A stretch of 33,914 nt of DNA from Bacteroidales bacterium UBA1077 (GTDB lineage Bacteria; Bacteroidota; Bacteroidia; Bacteroidales; UBA932). The position numbers were made by a program, and so were the translations under genes. Below the pieces are notes generated by a model that worked only from the letters and a program-made list of their open reading frames with translations, made no database searches and was not told where the DNA came from. This document shows, in pieces, positions 1 to 7,470 of the stretch. Where the stretch lies: NCBI GenBank assembly GCA_002314195.1, contig DCCQ01000136.1, positions 17,550-51,463 of the forward strand, written 5' to 3'. The first letter of the stretch is position 1. The number at the start of each line of letters is the position of its first letter.

Positions 1-48
1 GTCTGCCCGGACGGGTGCATAACCGTTTACCGTCTTAAAACAGTCTAA
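1..48 (+). CDS. C-terminal tail of a 4Fe-4S ferredoxin-type subunit (partial)
   Basis: The first 48 bases translate in frame to VCPDGCITVYRLKTV followed by TAA. The Cys-Pro-Asp-Gly-Cys-Ile pattern is typical of the end of a second 4Fe-4S cluster motif in small dicluster ferredoxins. The stop lies 3 bases before the ATG of the 2-oxoacid oxidoreductase alpha subunit. In Bacteroidales that operon normally begins with a ferredoxin-like delta subunit of about 75 residues, so this is most likely its 3' end; it would carry electrons from the TPP subunit to ferredoxin. Only the tail is in the window, so the assignment rests on the short motif and on context. Confidence 0.7.
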   Translation, partial: VCPDGCITVYRLKTV

Positions 49-51
49 GCT

Positions 52-1131
52 ATGGCAGATCAGGAAATCACATTGATGAAGGGCAATGAGGCAATTGCCC
101 ATGCGGCGATCCGCTGCGGTTGTGACGGCTATTTCGGCTATCCGATCACCCCTCAGTCCGAGGTTCTTGAGACTCTGGCCGTCGAGAAGCCTTGGGAGAC
201 CACCGGAATGGTTGTCCTTCAGGCGGAGAGCGAGGTTTCGTCGATTAACATGGTCTATGGCGGAGCCTGCACCGGCAAGAGGGTGATGACTTCTTCTTCC
301 AGCCCTGGCGTCAGCCTGATGCAGGAAGGTTTGTCCTACATGGCGGGAGCCGAGCTTCCGGCACTTATTGTGGACGTTATGCGCGGAGGTCCGGGACTTG
401 GAACCATCCAGCCAAGCCAGGCGGACTATTTTCAGGCCTGCAAGGGCGGAGGGCACGGTGACTATCACCTGATTGTCCTTGCACCTGCATCCGTTCAGGA
501 AATGGCAGACTTCGTGGATCTTTCCTTCGAGCTTGCGTTCCGTTACCGCAATCCTGCGATGATCCTTGCCGACGGCGCCATCGGACAGATGATGGAGAAG
601 GTTGTCCTTCCTCCGTTCAAGCCGCGTCGCACCGAGGAGGAGATCATAAAGGAATGCCCGTGGGCAACCACAGGACGTGTCGGTGGAAGAAAGCCGAACA
701 TCATCACTTCCCTTGAGCTCCGCTCCGAGGAGATGGAGGTCATCAATCTCCGCATCCAGAAGAAATACAAGGTGATTGAGGAAAAGGAAGTCCGTTTCGA
801 GGAATATCTTCTTGAGGACGCTGAATATGCCATCGTGGCGTTCGGCTCAGCGGCCCGCATCGCCAAGAAGAGCATCGAGATCGCCCGCTCACAGGGCGTC
901 AAGGTCGGGCTTCTCCGTCCTATCACCCTTTGGCCTTTCCCTACGAAAGAAGTCCGGAAACTCGCCGGAAAGGTGAAGGGAATCCTTTCGCTGGAGATCA
1001 ACGCCGGACAGATGGTAGAGGACATCCGCCTCGCTGTGGAAGGCCGTGTTCCAGTACAGCATTTCGGCCGTCTCGGCGGCATCATTCCTGATCCGGACGA
1101 GGTTGTCGATGCGCTTAAACGTCTTTTCTAA
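52..1131 (+). CDS. vorB: 2-oxoacid:ferredoxin oxidoreductase alpha subunit (VorB/KorA type)
   Basis: This 359-residue protein is the alpha subunit of a 2-oxoacid:ferredoxin oxidoreductase, which decarboxylates a branched-chain 2-oxoacid or 2-oxoglutarate to the acyl-CoA and reduces ferredoxin in the cytoplasm. The N-terminal pyrimidine-binding domain shows KGNEAIAHAAIRCGCDGYFGYPITPQ, the classic signature with the YPITP motif, near residues 10-35. The middle contains a conserved GGPGLGTIQPSQADYFQA segment, and the C-terminal third (from about residue 265, FGSAARIAKKSIEIAR) is the transketolase C-like domain. The ATG sits 3 bases after the upstream ferredoxin stop, and korB follows 11 bases downstream. 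Length and gene order fit the family labelled VorB in Bacteroides. Substrate (2-oxoisovalerate versus 2-oxoglutarate) cannot be decided from sequence alone. Confidence 0.93.
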   Translation: MADQEITLMKGNEAIAHAAIRCGCDGYFGYPITPQSEVLETLAVEKPWETTGMVVLQAESEVSSINMVYGGACTGKRVMTSSSSPGVSLMQEGLSYMAGAELPALIVDVMRGGPGLGTIQPSQADYFQACKGGGHGDYHLIVLAPASVQEMADFVDLSFELAFRYRNPAMILADGAIGQMMEKVVLPPFKPRRTEEEIIKECPWATTGRVGGRKPNIITSLELRSEEMEVINLRIQKKYKVIEEKEVRFEEYLLEDAEYAIVAFGSAARIAKKSIEIARSQGVKVGLLRPITLWPFPTKEVRKLAGKVKGILSLEINAGQMVEDIRLAVEGRVPVQHFGRLGGIIPDPDEVVDALKRLF

Positions 1132-1142
1132 ATCTGAAGACC

Positions 1143-1916
1143 ATGACAAGAGAAGAAATAATTGAGAAAGGCCAGGTTGTCTACAAGAAACCGACCTTGC
1201 TGAACGACACTCCGATGCATTACTGCCCTGGTTGCAGCCACGGAGTTGTGCACAAGATAGTCGCTGAGGTTATCGAGGAGATGGGGATGACTGAGAAGAC
1301 GATCGCCATCTCACCGGTGGGCTGTGCCGTGTTCGCCTACAAGTACATTGACGTGGATTGGGAAGAGGCCGCCCACGGTAGGGCTCCCGCGCTTGCCAGC
1401 GCGACGAAGCGTCTCTGGCCTGACCGGCTGGTGTTCACCTATCAGGGAGACGGAGACCTCGCCTGCATCGGTACCGCGGAGACGATCCATGCTCTGAACA
1501 GAGGCGAGAACATCGCGATCATATTCATAAACAACGCCATCTATGGAATGACAGGTGGCCAGATGGCTCCGACGACCCTTCTTGGGATGAAGACAGCGAC
1601 CTGCCCTTACGGCAGGGAAGTGTCACTCCACGGCTATCCGCTGAAGATAACCGAGATAGCCGCCACCCTTGACGGAACCTGCTATGTTACCCGTCAGGCG
1701 GTACACACGGTTGCTGCCATCAACCGCACGAAAAAGGCCATCAGAAAGGCGTTTGAATATTCGATGCAGGGAAAGGGCTCCAATCTCGTGGAGGTTGTCT
1801 CGACCTGCAACTCCGGTTGGAAGATGAGTCCGGAGAAGGCCAACAAGTGGATGGAAGAGAATATGTTCGCTTTCTATCACCTCGGTGACCTCAAGGACAA
1901 AGGCGTTGAACTTTAA
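1143..1916 (+). CDS. korB: 2-oxoacid:ferredoxin oxidoreductase beta subunit, TPP-binding
   Basis: The 257-residue product carries thiamine pyrophosphate and partners with the preceding alpha subunit. The N-terminal part has HYCPGCSHGVVHK, where the two cysteines and following His belong to the conserved CPGCGH-like motif of this family. The TPP/Mg site is visible as GDGDLACIGTAET near residues 103-115, followed about 20 residues later by INNAIYGMTGGQ, the NN...Y part of the same motif. The ATG is 11 bases after the vorB stop and korC begins 12 bases after this stop, so the genes are almost certainly co-transcribed and translated as one complex. Nothing is truncated. Confidence 0.93.
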   Translation: MTREEIIEKGQVVYKKPTLLNDTPMHYCPGCSHGVVHKIVAEVIEEMGMTEKTIAISPVGCAVFAYKYIDVDWEEAAHGRAPALASATKRLWPDRLVFTYQGDGDLACIGTAETIHALNRGENIAIIFINNAIYGMTGGQMAPTTLLGMKTATCPYGREVSLHGYPLKITEIAATLDGTCYVTRQAVHTVAAINRTKKAIRKAFEYSMQGKGSNLVEVVSTCNSGWKMSPEKANKWMEENMFAFYHLGDLKDKGVEL

Positions 1917-1928
1917 ATCGACAAGGCT

Positions 1929-2471
1929 ATGACAGATGAGATAATTATTGCAGGATTCGGGGGACAAGGTGTCCTCTCGATGGGTAAGATTCTGGCTTAT
2001 GCCGGTCTGATGGAAGGCAAGGAAGTTACATGGATGCCGGCCTACGGCCCTGAGCAGCGTGGCGGAACGGCCAACGTTACCGTGATCGTCAGCGATGATC
2101 CGGTCTCCTCACCGATCCTTTCCAGCTATGACATCGCCATTGTGCTGAACCAGCCTTCGCTGGAGAAGTTCGAGCCTAAGGTAAAGCCTGGCGGAATCAT
2201 CATCTACGACGGTTATGGAATCAACGAGCCTCCGACAAGGAAGGACATCAAGGTCTATAGGATAGACGCGATGGACGCCGCGGCGGAGATGAACCTCATC
2301 AAGACGTTCAATATGATCGTTCTTGGAGGTCTTCTGAAGATCCGTCCTGTAGTCAAGATCGAAAGTGTGCTTGCAGCCTTGAGGAAAACCCTCCCGGAGC
2401 GCCATCACCATCTGATTCCACAGAATGAGGAGGCCATCCGAAAGGGTATGGAAATCATCAAGGAAGTTTAG
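1929..2471 (+). CDS. korC: 2-oxoacid:ferredoxin oxidoreductase gamma subunit
   Basis: This 180-residue protein matches the gamma domain of pyruvate/2-oxoacid:ferredoxin oxidoreductases. The start MTDEIIIAGFGGQGVLSMGKILAYAG holds the glycine-rich GFGGQGV signature, and GPEQRGGTANVTVIVSD near residues 40-56 is the conserved second block (MPxYGPExRGG). It completes the ferredoxin-alpha-beta-gamma order expected in Bacteroidales. Its TAG overlaps by 3 bases the stop codon of the convergent DUF4249 gene, so the two transcription units have no intergenic terminator between them. Confidence 0.93.
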   Translation: MTDEIIIAGFGGQGVLSMGKILAYAGLMEGKEVTWMPAYGPEQRGGTANVTVIVSDDPVSSPILSSYDIAIVLNQPSLEKFEPKVKPGGIIIYDGYGINEPPTRKDIKVYRIDAMDAAAEMNLIKTFNMIVLGGLLKIRPVVKIESVLAALRKTLPERHHHLIPQNEEAIRKGMEIIKEV

Positions 2472-3598
2472 TCATCAGTGTAAACCCACGATGAGTCAAC
2501 ATCGTATGTCCTTTTAAACTTGATTGAAGCCACGCTTTCCGTGCTTATGCTGACGAGCCCGACTCCACCCTCGACATTGTCCGGGAAGGAGACGGGCTCT
2601 GTCAGTGTTGTGTCTCCATCCAGATAGTCGTAGATGCTGAGTGCTTTCAGATAGTAGTACTCTTCCTTTGTGATGCCACGGATTGTCACGCTTAAGGTGG
2701 TCTCGGATTCCATTCGGTTATAATTCAGAACTCCGTGCAGCCCGTAGAGGATTTCATTGGCGTTCACGTAGAACCCGATATTAAATGTCCCATCGGAAAA
2801 TTGTCTGTCCGAAAACACTCTGAATGTGTTCTCGGAAGCACCTTCCAAGTCGAGATCCTCGGCAGGAGCTCCATCGTTCAGAATCGGGTCGTTGCCTTTG
2901 TCGAGGCGGATGAAACTGTAGTCCCTGGCCTCTTCCCAAGTCTTAGCCTCCTCTTTCTCGCTCGCGTACCTGATCTTTTTGTCGATAACTGAACGCCCGG
3001 ACAGAATCCGGTAGAAGTTGTCCTCTCCTATGATGTCCTTGCCTTTGACACGGATTCTGTAAACGTGATCTCCATACTGATTCTTTTGACTCAGAGTGTC
3101 GGTTATGCTGAATTCCGGCGCCTTTGGAACAACCACTTCAGAGTAAGCCTTGAAGGTCTCTCCGTCGGCTTCAGCCTCGGCCTCTATTCTGACGACATCC
3201 CCAGGCTTGAAATCGGCCTTGAACGAGTATCTGGTCTGCTTGTTCTTGCTGGCTCCGTTCGCTTCTGGGGAATATACGTCTTTATGATGCTCATCTTTGT
3301 AAACGTAGCCGTAAAGATGCAGATCCTCCTTGATGAACAGTTTATCATCACGGTTGTCCAATTGTCCGTCAGCCACAAAATTCCCGTTGACATAGCACTT
3401 GACCGAACCGGAATTGATCTTCTCGACGCGGTCAGTCTTGCTTACCGCAAGATAGACAAGGTGTAAGGTGTCTCCAACCGTCATCTGTGAGTTTACAATC
3501 AACTGTGGCTTGATGTCTTTCAGATTGAAATCAATGTCCTTTGTGCAGGCTCCGAGCAAGACGGAGACGGCTGCTATGAATATTAGTCTTCTTCCCAT
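2468..3598 (-). CDS. DUF4249 family lipoprotein paired with a TonB receptor
   Basis: A 376-residue predicted lipoprotein. The N-terminus MGRRLIFIAAVSVLLGAC is a signal peptide with a lipobox Cys at residue 18, followed by TKDIDFN, which contains several acidic residues after the Cys, as in surface-exported Bacteroidetes lipoproteins. The following segment (LKDIKPQLIVNSQMTVGDTLHLVYLAVSKTD) resembles the start of DUF4249 proteins, which are beta-sandwich-like companions of TonB receptors with no established biochemical role. It lies 4 bases downstream of the TonB receptor gene on the same strand, so it probably belongs to the same outer-membrane uptake complex. Substrate is unknown. The 3' end overlaps korC by 3 bases. 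Confidence 0.82.
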   Translation of the reverse strand: MGRRLIFIAAVSVLLGACTKDIDFNLKDIKPQLIVNSQMTVGDTLHLVYLAVSKTDRVEKINSGSVKCYVNGNFVADGQLDNRDDKLFIKEDLHLYGYVYKDEHHKDVYSPEANGASKNKQTRYSFKADFKPGDVVRIEAEAEADGETFKAYSEVVVPKAPEFSITDTLSQKNQYGDHVYRIRVKGKDIIGEDNFYRILSGRSVIDKKIRYASEKEEAKTWEEARDYSFIRLDKGNDPILNDGAPAEDLDLEGASENTFRVFSDRQFSDGTFNIGFYVNANEILYGLHGVLNYNRMESETTLSVTIRGITKEEYYYLKALSIYDYLDGDTTLTEPVSFPDNVEGGVGLVSISTESVASIKFKRTYDVDSSWVYTDD

Positions 3599-3602
3599 CT
3601 CT

Positions 3603-6017
3603 TTAGAAATTATAAGTGTAGCTGAATGACGGTATTATGGGCAGGATTGTGACGGATTTGAGTCTCGCTTTCCTTGTGTAGAGACTCGATTCAGAATTGC
3701 CTTTCGTGTTTGCCTGATAAAAGACAAAATTTGGATTCAGCCTATTGTAGGCGTTGTAGACGCCGAAATTCCAGACGCTTTCACCGCGTCTCTTTTTCTT
3801 GTGATAATTGACACCGATGTTCAGCCTGTGACTTGGCGGCAACCTGTAGTTGTTTCTGTGCGGGGCATAGTCGATTTGGGTGAATGTCCCGTCAGGAAGC
3901 ATCACAATGCTCTCCCTTTCCGGTATGGTCGTGGTACCTCCGGTCGCGAATGTCCACACAGCGCTGAGGTCCCATTTCTTTCCGAGTTGCTGGTTGACCA
4001 CGAGTGAGATGTTGTGCCTTCTGTCATAGCGGTAAGGATAGCGTTCACCATTGTTGATCAAACCGTTGGAAAAGATCCTGTCGCTCTTGGCCAGAGTGTA
4101 GCCCAACCATCCGGTCGTCTTGCCCATAGTCTTCTGGATGAAGAACTCGATTCCGTAGGCACGGCCGTCTCCCATCACGACATTGTCCTCCCAGGACTGC
4201 GAGCTTGCCATGAATGAGACACCGTCTTTATATTCAAGGACATTGTGGATGTCCTTCCAATAGCCTTCGACGGAAAACTCCCAACCTGGCAGGCCGTTGT
4301 AATAGAGGCCCAATGAATATTGATCCGCGGTCACTGGTTTGATGTTCTTGGTGATCGGCACCCAGAGGTCGATCGGAAGGGTGATCTTCGATGAGGACAG
4401 CAGGTGAACATACTGCGCCATCCTTGAATATGCCGCCTTGGCGCTGATGCCCTTCCCGAAATCGAACTTGGCTGACATTCTCGGTTCCGGAGACCAATAG
4501 GTCCTGCCACCTGTACGGAACATCGCGATGTGGATCCCAGGGTTGAGTGTCAGCCGTTTACCAATGGTGAGATCATCCTCGATGTAGGCTGATAATTCAT
4601 GGCCGACACGGTTTTTCTCCTTGTTGTTTGAATATGTCGTGTCTGTCAGCACCTGACCGTAGTGGTTCTCCTTCTCGACAGTAGTGTAGGTCTCAGGGAT
4701 GTAGGTGTGTCTTACATATTCACCACCGAATTTGATGATATGCTTCGGAGAGGGGGTGTAGTCGAAGTCGATTTTGGCTGTAAGGTCTTTGATGCCTGAG
4801 CCGTAGTCGAACTTATAGAGGTTATTCGTGTCCTCGTTTTTCTCCGTCGAGTTGTAGCCCATCCTCATCCGATAGTCCGTGAACGCCACTGTGGTGTTGG
4901 AGAACAGTCTCCCGTTGAAGACGTGGTTCCATCTTGCCGAGGTGAGCAGGTTGCCCCACCTGATGTAGGTTTTGTCATCGTACTCGGTATTGTCCTCGAT
5001 TCCGTCTATGATGACATCGCCTTCGTTGTCCCTATAGTAGAATATGTCCCGTCCGTAATAGGCGTTGAGGAATAGCCTGTCCTTGTCGCTGAATTTATGT
5101 GTCACTTTGCCGTTGAAATCGAAGAAATAATAGTTCGCCGGGATGTTCGCTGCCCTGAATATACCGTCGAACAGGAATGTGTGCATCCCTCTGGCGCTGA
5201 TTGAATATGCCGTCTTTCCCTTGAATATAGGCCCTTCAAGATGGAATTTCTCGCTCAGTACCCCGACGCCGATCGTGCCGTGAGTCTCCTGAAGGTTTCC
5301 GTCATTGGTACGCACATCGATGATGCTGGAGGTTCTGCCTCCGTAACGGGCCGGAAACGAGCCTTTGTAAAGCGTGACTTTCTTCACGGCCTCCGGCTGA
5401 AAGATCGAGAACAGACCAAGCATGTGCTCAGCGTTGTAGAGCGAGATACCGTCAAGAAGGAGAAGGTTCTCGTCCGGCCCGCCTCCGCGCACGTATATTC
5501 CAGAAAAGCCTTCGGCTCCGCTCTGCACTCCCGGCATCAGCTGGATGGTCTTAAGGACATCGGCCTCACCGAAGAGGACCGGAGTGTTCTTGATCATATT
5601 CATTGGAATCTCGATGGCGCTCATCTTAGTGGCCATTATTCCTGATTCCCTTTGCGCTGAGACGACAGCCTCCTTGAGTTTGGTGTTGGCTTTCAATGCG
5701 ACATTGATCGTGGTGTCGCGCAAAAGGTCGATGGTGACCATCGTGTCATCGTAGCCTACGTAGGAATATTTCAGTGTCACCTGCCTGCCTTGCGGAAGGG
5801 TCAATGTGTAGAATCCGTAGTTGTTTGTGGCGGCACCGGTCCCTTCGCTGAGTACTCCGGCTCCAATCAGGGTTTCCCCTGAGGCCTTGTCCGTGATGTG
5901 ACCGCTCACGGTGACTCTCGTCCGCTGGGGCTGTGCATGAAGGTTTCCTGCGATCGTTGATGCCAACAAAAGAGAAAGCGTGGTCGTGGTCAATCGGTTA
6001 AGATATTCCATGTTCAT
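3603..6017 (-). CDS. TonB-dependent receptor with carboxypeptidase-like N-terminal domain
   Basis: An outer-membrane active transporter of 804 residues if translation starts at the ATG ending at 6017 (MNMEYLNRL). An upstream TTG at 6062 would extend it through the likely promoter and is rejected; an ATG at 6011 is the alternative. A signal peptide ending near LHAQ is followed by a carboxypeptidase-regulatory-like domain (VTVSGHITDKASGETLIGAGV...GYDDTMVTIDL), a plug (VRGGGPDENLLLLDGISLYNAEHMLGLFS, then GSFPARYGGRTSSIIDVRT) and a C-terminal barrel ending in aromatic SYTYNF. It has no SusD partner; the adjacent DUF4249 lipoprotein takes that place. The family imports diverse large nutrients, and the cargo here is not evident. 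Confidence 0.92.
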   Translation of the reverse strand: MNMEYLNRLTTTTLSLLLASTIAGNLHAQPQRTRVTVSGHITDKASGETLIGAGVLSEGTGAATNNYGFYTLTLPQGRQVTLKYSYVGYDDTMVTIDLLRDTTINVALKANTKLKEAVVSAQRESGIMATKMSAIEIPMNMIKNTPVLFGEADVLKTIQLMPGVQSGAEGFSGIYVRGGGPDENLLLLDGISLYNAEHMLGLFSIFQPEAVKKVTLYKGSFPARYGGRTSSIIDVRTNDGNLQETHGTIGVGVLSEKFHLEGPIFKGKTAYSISARGMHTFLFDGIFRAANIPANYYFFDFNGKVTHKFSDKDRLFLNAYYGRDIFYYRDNEGDVIIDGIEDNTEYDDKTYIRWGNLLTSARWNHVFNGRLFSNTTVAFTDYRMRMGYNSTEKNEDTNNLYKFDYGSGIKDLTAKIDFDYTPSPKHIIKFGGEYVRHTYIPETYTTVEKENHYGQVLTDTTYSNNKEKNRVGHELSAYIEDDLTIGKRLTLNPGIHIAMFRTGGRTYWSPEPRMSAKFDFGKGISAKAAYSRMAQYVHLLSSSKITLPIDLWVPITKNIKPVTADQYSLGLYYNGLPGWEFSVEGYWKDIHNVLEYKDGVSFMASSQSWEDNVVMGDGRAYGIEFFIQKTMGKTTGWLGYTLAKSDRIFSNGLINNGERYPYRYDRRHNISLVVNQQLGKKWDLSAVWTFATGGTTTIPERESIVMLPDGTFTQIDYAPHRNNYRLPPSHRLNIGVNYHKKKRRGESVWNFGVYNAYNRLNPNFVFYQANTKGNSESSLYTRKARLKSVTILPIIPSFSYTYNF

Positions 6018-6034
6018 ATAAAGTTTAGTTGATT

Positions 6035-6063
6035 CAATCTTACCGTCATTACAAAATTCCAAA
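6035..6063 (-). promoter_or_regulatory. Candidate Bacteroidetes-type promoter for the TonB/DUF4249 unit
   Basis: On the minus strand a -7-like TAAGATTG (6035-6042, one mismatch to TAnnTTTG) is preceded, 17 bases upstream, by TTTG (6060-6063) as the -33 element. The predicted start of transcription near 6029 would leave a short leader to the ATG at 6017. The match is imperfect and no RNA data are available. Confidence 0.45.
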
Positions 6064-6076
6064 TAATCGGATTATT
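6062..6076. promoter_or_regulatory. Perfect 7+1+7 palindrome, operator candidate
   Basis: AATAATC G GATTATT is a perfect inverted repeat of two 7-base arms around one central base. It overlaps the proposed -33 element of the leftward TonB-receptor promoter inside the divergent intergenic region, which is where a repressor would be expected to bind. No regulator gene is adjacent. Confidence 0.4.
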
Positions 6077-6137
6077 GCAATCGGTCGGCCAATTTTTTTC
6101 AGAATGCAAAATTGGTCAATTTTTTTCGATTAACATC

Positions 6138-6166
6138 TTGTTTCATAGGGGTTTTTCTTAAATTTG
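6138..6166 (+). promoter_or_regulatory. Bacteroidetes promoter for the M23 peptidase gene
   Basis: TAAATTTG at 6159-6166 is an exact TAnnTTTG -7 element, with TTG at 6138-6140 eighteen bases upstream as a -33 element. The expected transcription start falls within a few bases of the ATG at 6172, so the mRNA would be leaderless or nearly so. The promoter lies inside the TTG-initiated extension of the reading frame, which argues for the ATG at 6172 as the real start. Confidence 0.6.
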
Positions 6167-6171
6167 CATTT

Positions 6172-7440
6172 ATGCAAAGAAAAAATCTTTATATTCTTTT
6201 TGTTTTTTTAGCCTTTGCCCTCGTTCTGGCCTCATCCGGATGCAAGAGAAAGGTGCAGGAGAATGAGACGGAAATAGTTGAGGAAGTGAAAGATACGCTG
6301 CCTCCCATGGGCTTTTGGCCGGATTCCCTTGACCTTGCCGAGGATGCGGTGAGAAATGGTGAGACATTCACCGGGCTGATGAACCGCCTAGGGCTTTCGA
6401 TGAATGATGCCATGAAGGTGGCGCAGGCTTGCGACACAGTGTTCGATGTGAGGAAGATGCGCGCGGGCAACAAGGTCCAGGCTTACTACCAATTCGACAC
6501 GACCGGAACCGGAAGCACTGACGGACCTGCTTTGAAATATGTTGTTTACGAGCGCGACAAGATTGAAATGGTAATATTCAGGACTTCCGAACCGTTCAAA
6601 GTCTGGAGTTGGACGAAGCCTGTCGAGAGCACACGGGAGTATGCGGATGTGACCATTAAATCATCTCTTTGGAATGACATGCTTGCAGCCGGAATCTCTC
6701 CTCAGTTGATTGTGCCGCTTTCTGAGATCTACGCATGGTCGGTTGACTTCTTTGGCCTTCAACCGGGGGATCGTTTCAGGGTACTCTACGAGCAAATAAA
6801 ATGTGATGACGAGATAATAGCCGTTGACACAATCTATTATGCGGAGTTTGTCAGGGACGGAAAGATGATTCCCGCGATCATGTTTGACCAGGGCGACAAC
6901 GGTAACCTTTATTGGAACGAGAAAGGGGAGAGCCTCCGTAAAGCTTTCCTCAAGGCTCCTCTGAAATTCACGAGGATCAGTTCCGGCTTCTCATATCACC
7001 GGAAGCATCCTGTCACCGGGAAGGTGCGGGCACACACCGCTGTGGATTATGCGGCCCCTACCGGAACGCCAGTTATGACTATAGGTGATGGCACCATCGT
7101 TAGTGCCGGTTGGACAAACGGAGGAGGCAACACTGTGAAAGTCAGGCATAACTCGGTCTATACCACCAGTTACATGCACCTTTCGCGCTACGGAGCCGGA
7201 ATCAAGGCCGGGGCACGGGTACGTCAAGGAGATGTCATCGGCTATGTCGGTTCCACAGGAATGTCCACCGGACCTCATCTGGATTTCCGTGTCTGGAAAA
7301 ACGGTTCCCCGATCAACCCTCTGAAGATGGACTCTCCTCCGTCCGAACCGATCAAGCCTGAAAATAAGCCGGCTCTTGACTCGACTTTCAGATACTACAG
7401 GCAAATGATCGACACTTTGAAAGTGACTGCCAATCAATAA
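6172..7440 (+). CDS. M23 family peptidase lipoprotein (LytM/DD-metallopeptidase type)
   Basis: A 422-residue predicted lipoprotein acting on peptidoglycan cross-links in the periplasm. The start at ATG 6172 gives a clean signal peptide with lipobox Cys24 followed by basic KRK, unlike the acidic surface-export signal, so it probably faces the periplasm. Residues about 50-105 resemble the LysM-like OapA domain (AVRNGETFTGLMNRLGLS). The M23 domain spans about 265-385: zinc-binding H288xxxD292 (HTAVD), H336 in YMHL, and the final motif H369-L-D371 where the classical family has HxH. The last Zn ligand is therefore Asp rather than His; similar HLD variants exist in Bacteroidetes as far as I recall, and Asp can bind zinc, so activity remains plausible. 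First gene of a rightward run with GH3, MscS and purN. Confidence 0.9.
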   Translation: MQRKNLYILFVFLAFALVLASSGCKRKVQENETEIVEEVKDTLPPMGFWPDSLDLAEDAVRNGETFTGLMNRLGLSMNDAMKVAQACDTVFDVRKMRAGNKVQAYYQFDTTGTGSTDGPALKYVVYERDKIEMVIFRTSEPFKVWSWTKPVESTREYADVTIKSSLWNDMLAAGISPQLIVPLSEIYAWSVDFFGLQPGDRFRVLYEQIKCDDEIIAVDTIYYAEFVRDGKMIPAIMFDQGDNGNLYWNEKGESLRKAFLKAPLKFTRISSGFSYHRKHPVTGKVRAHTAVDYAAPTGTPVMTIGDGTIVSAGWTNGGGNTVKVRHNSVYTTSYMHLSRYGAGIKAGARVRQGDVIGYVGSTGMSTGPHLDFRVWKNGSPINPLKMDSPPSEPIKPENKPALDSTFRYYRQMIDTLKVTANQ

Positions 7441-7470
7441 TGTTCGTAAAACTTGTGACAATATGAAGTA

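Noticed and set aside
543..1085. A 180-codon minus-strand frame opposite vorB
   Set aside because: Arg/Ser-rich composition and complete overlap with a conserved gene mark it as a shadow.
6112..6171. N-terminal extension of the M23 peptidase from a TTG
   Set aside because: It translates the -33/-7 promoter elements and would place about 20 residues before a normal lipoprotein signal peptide.
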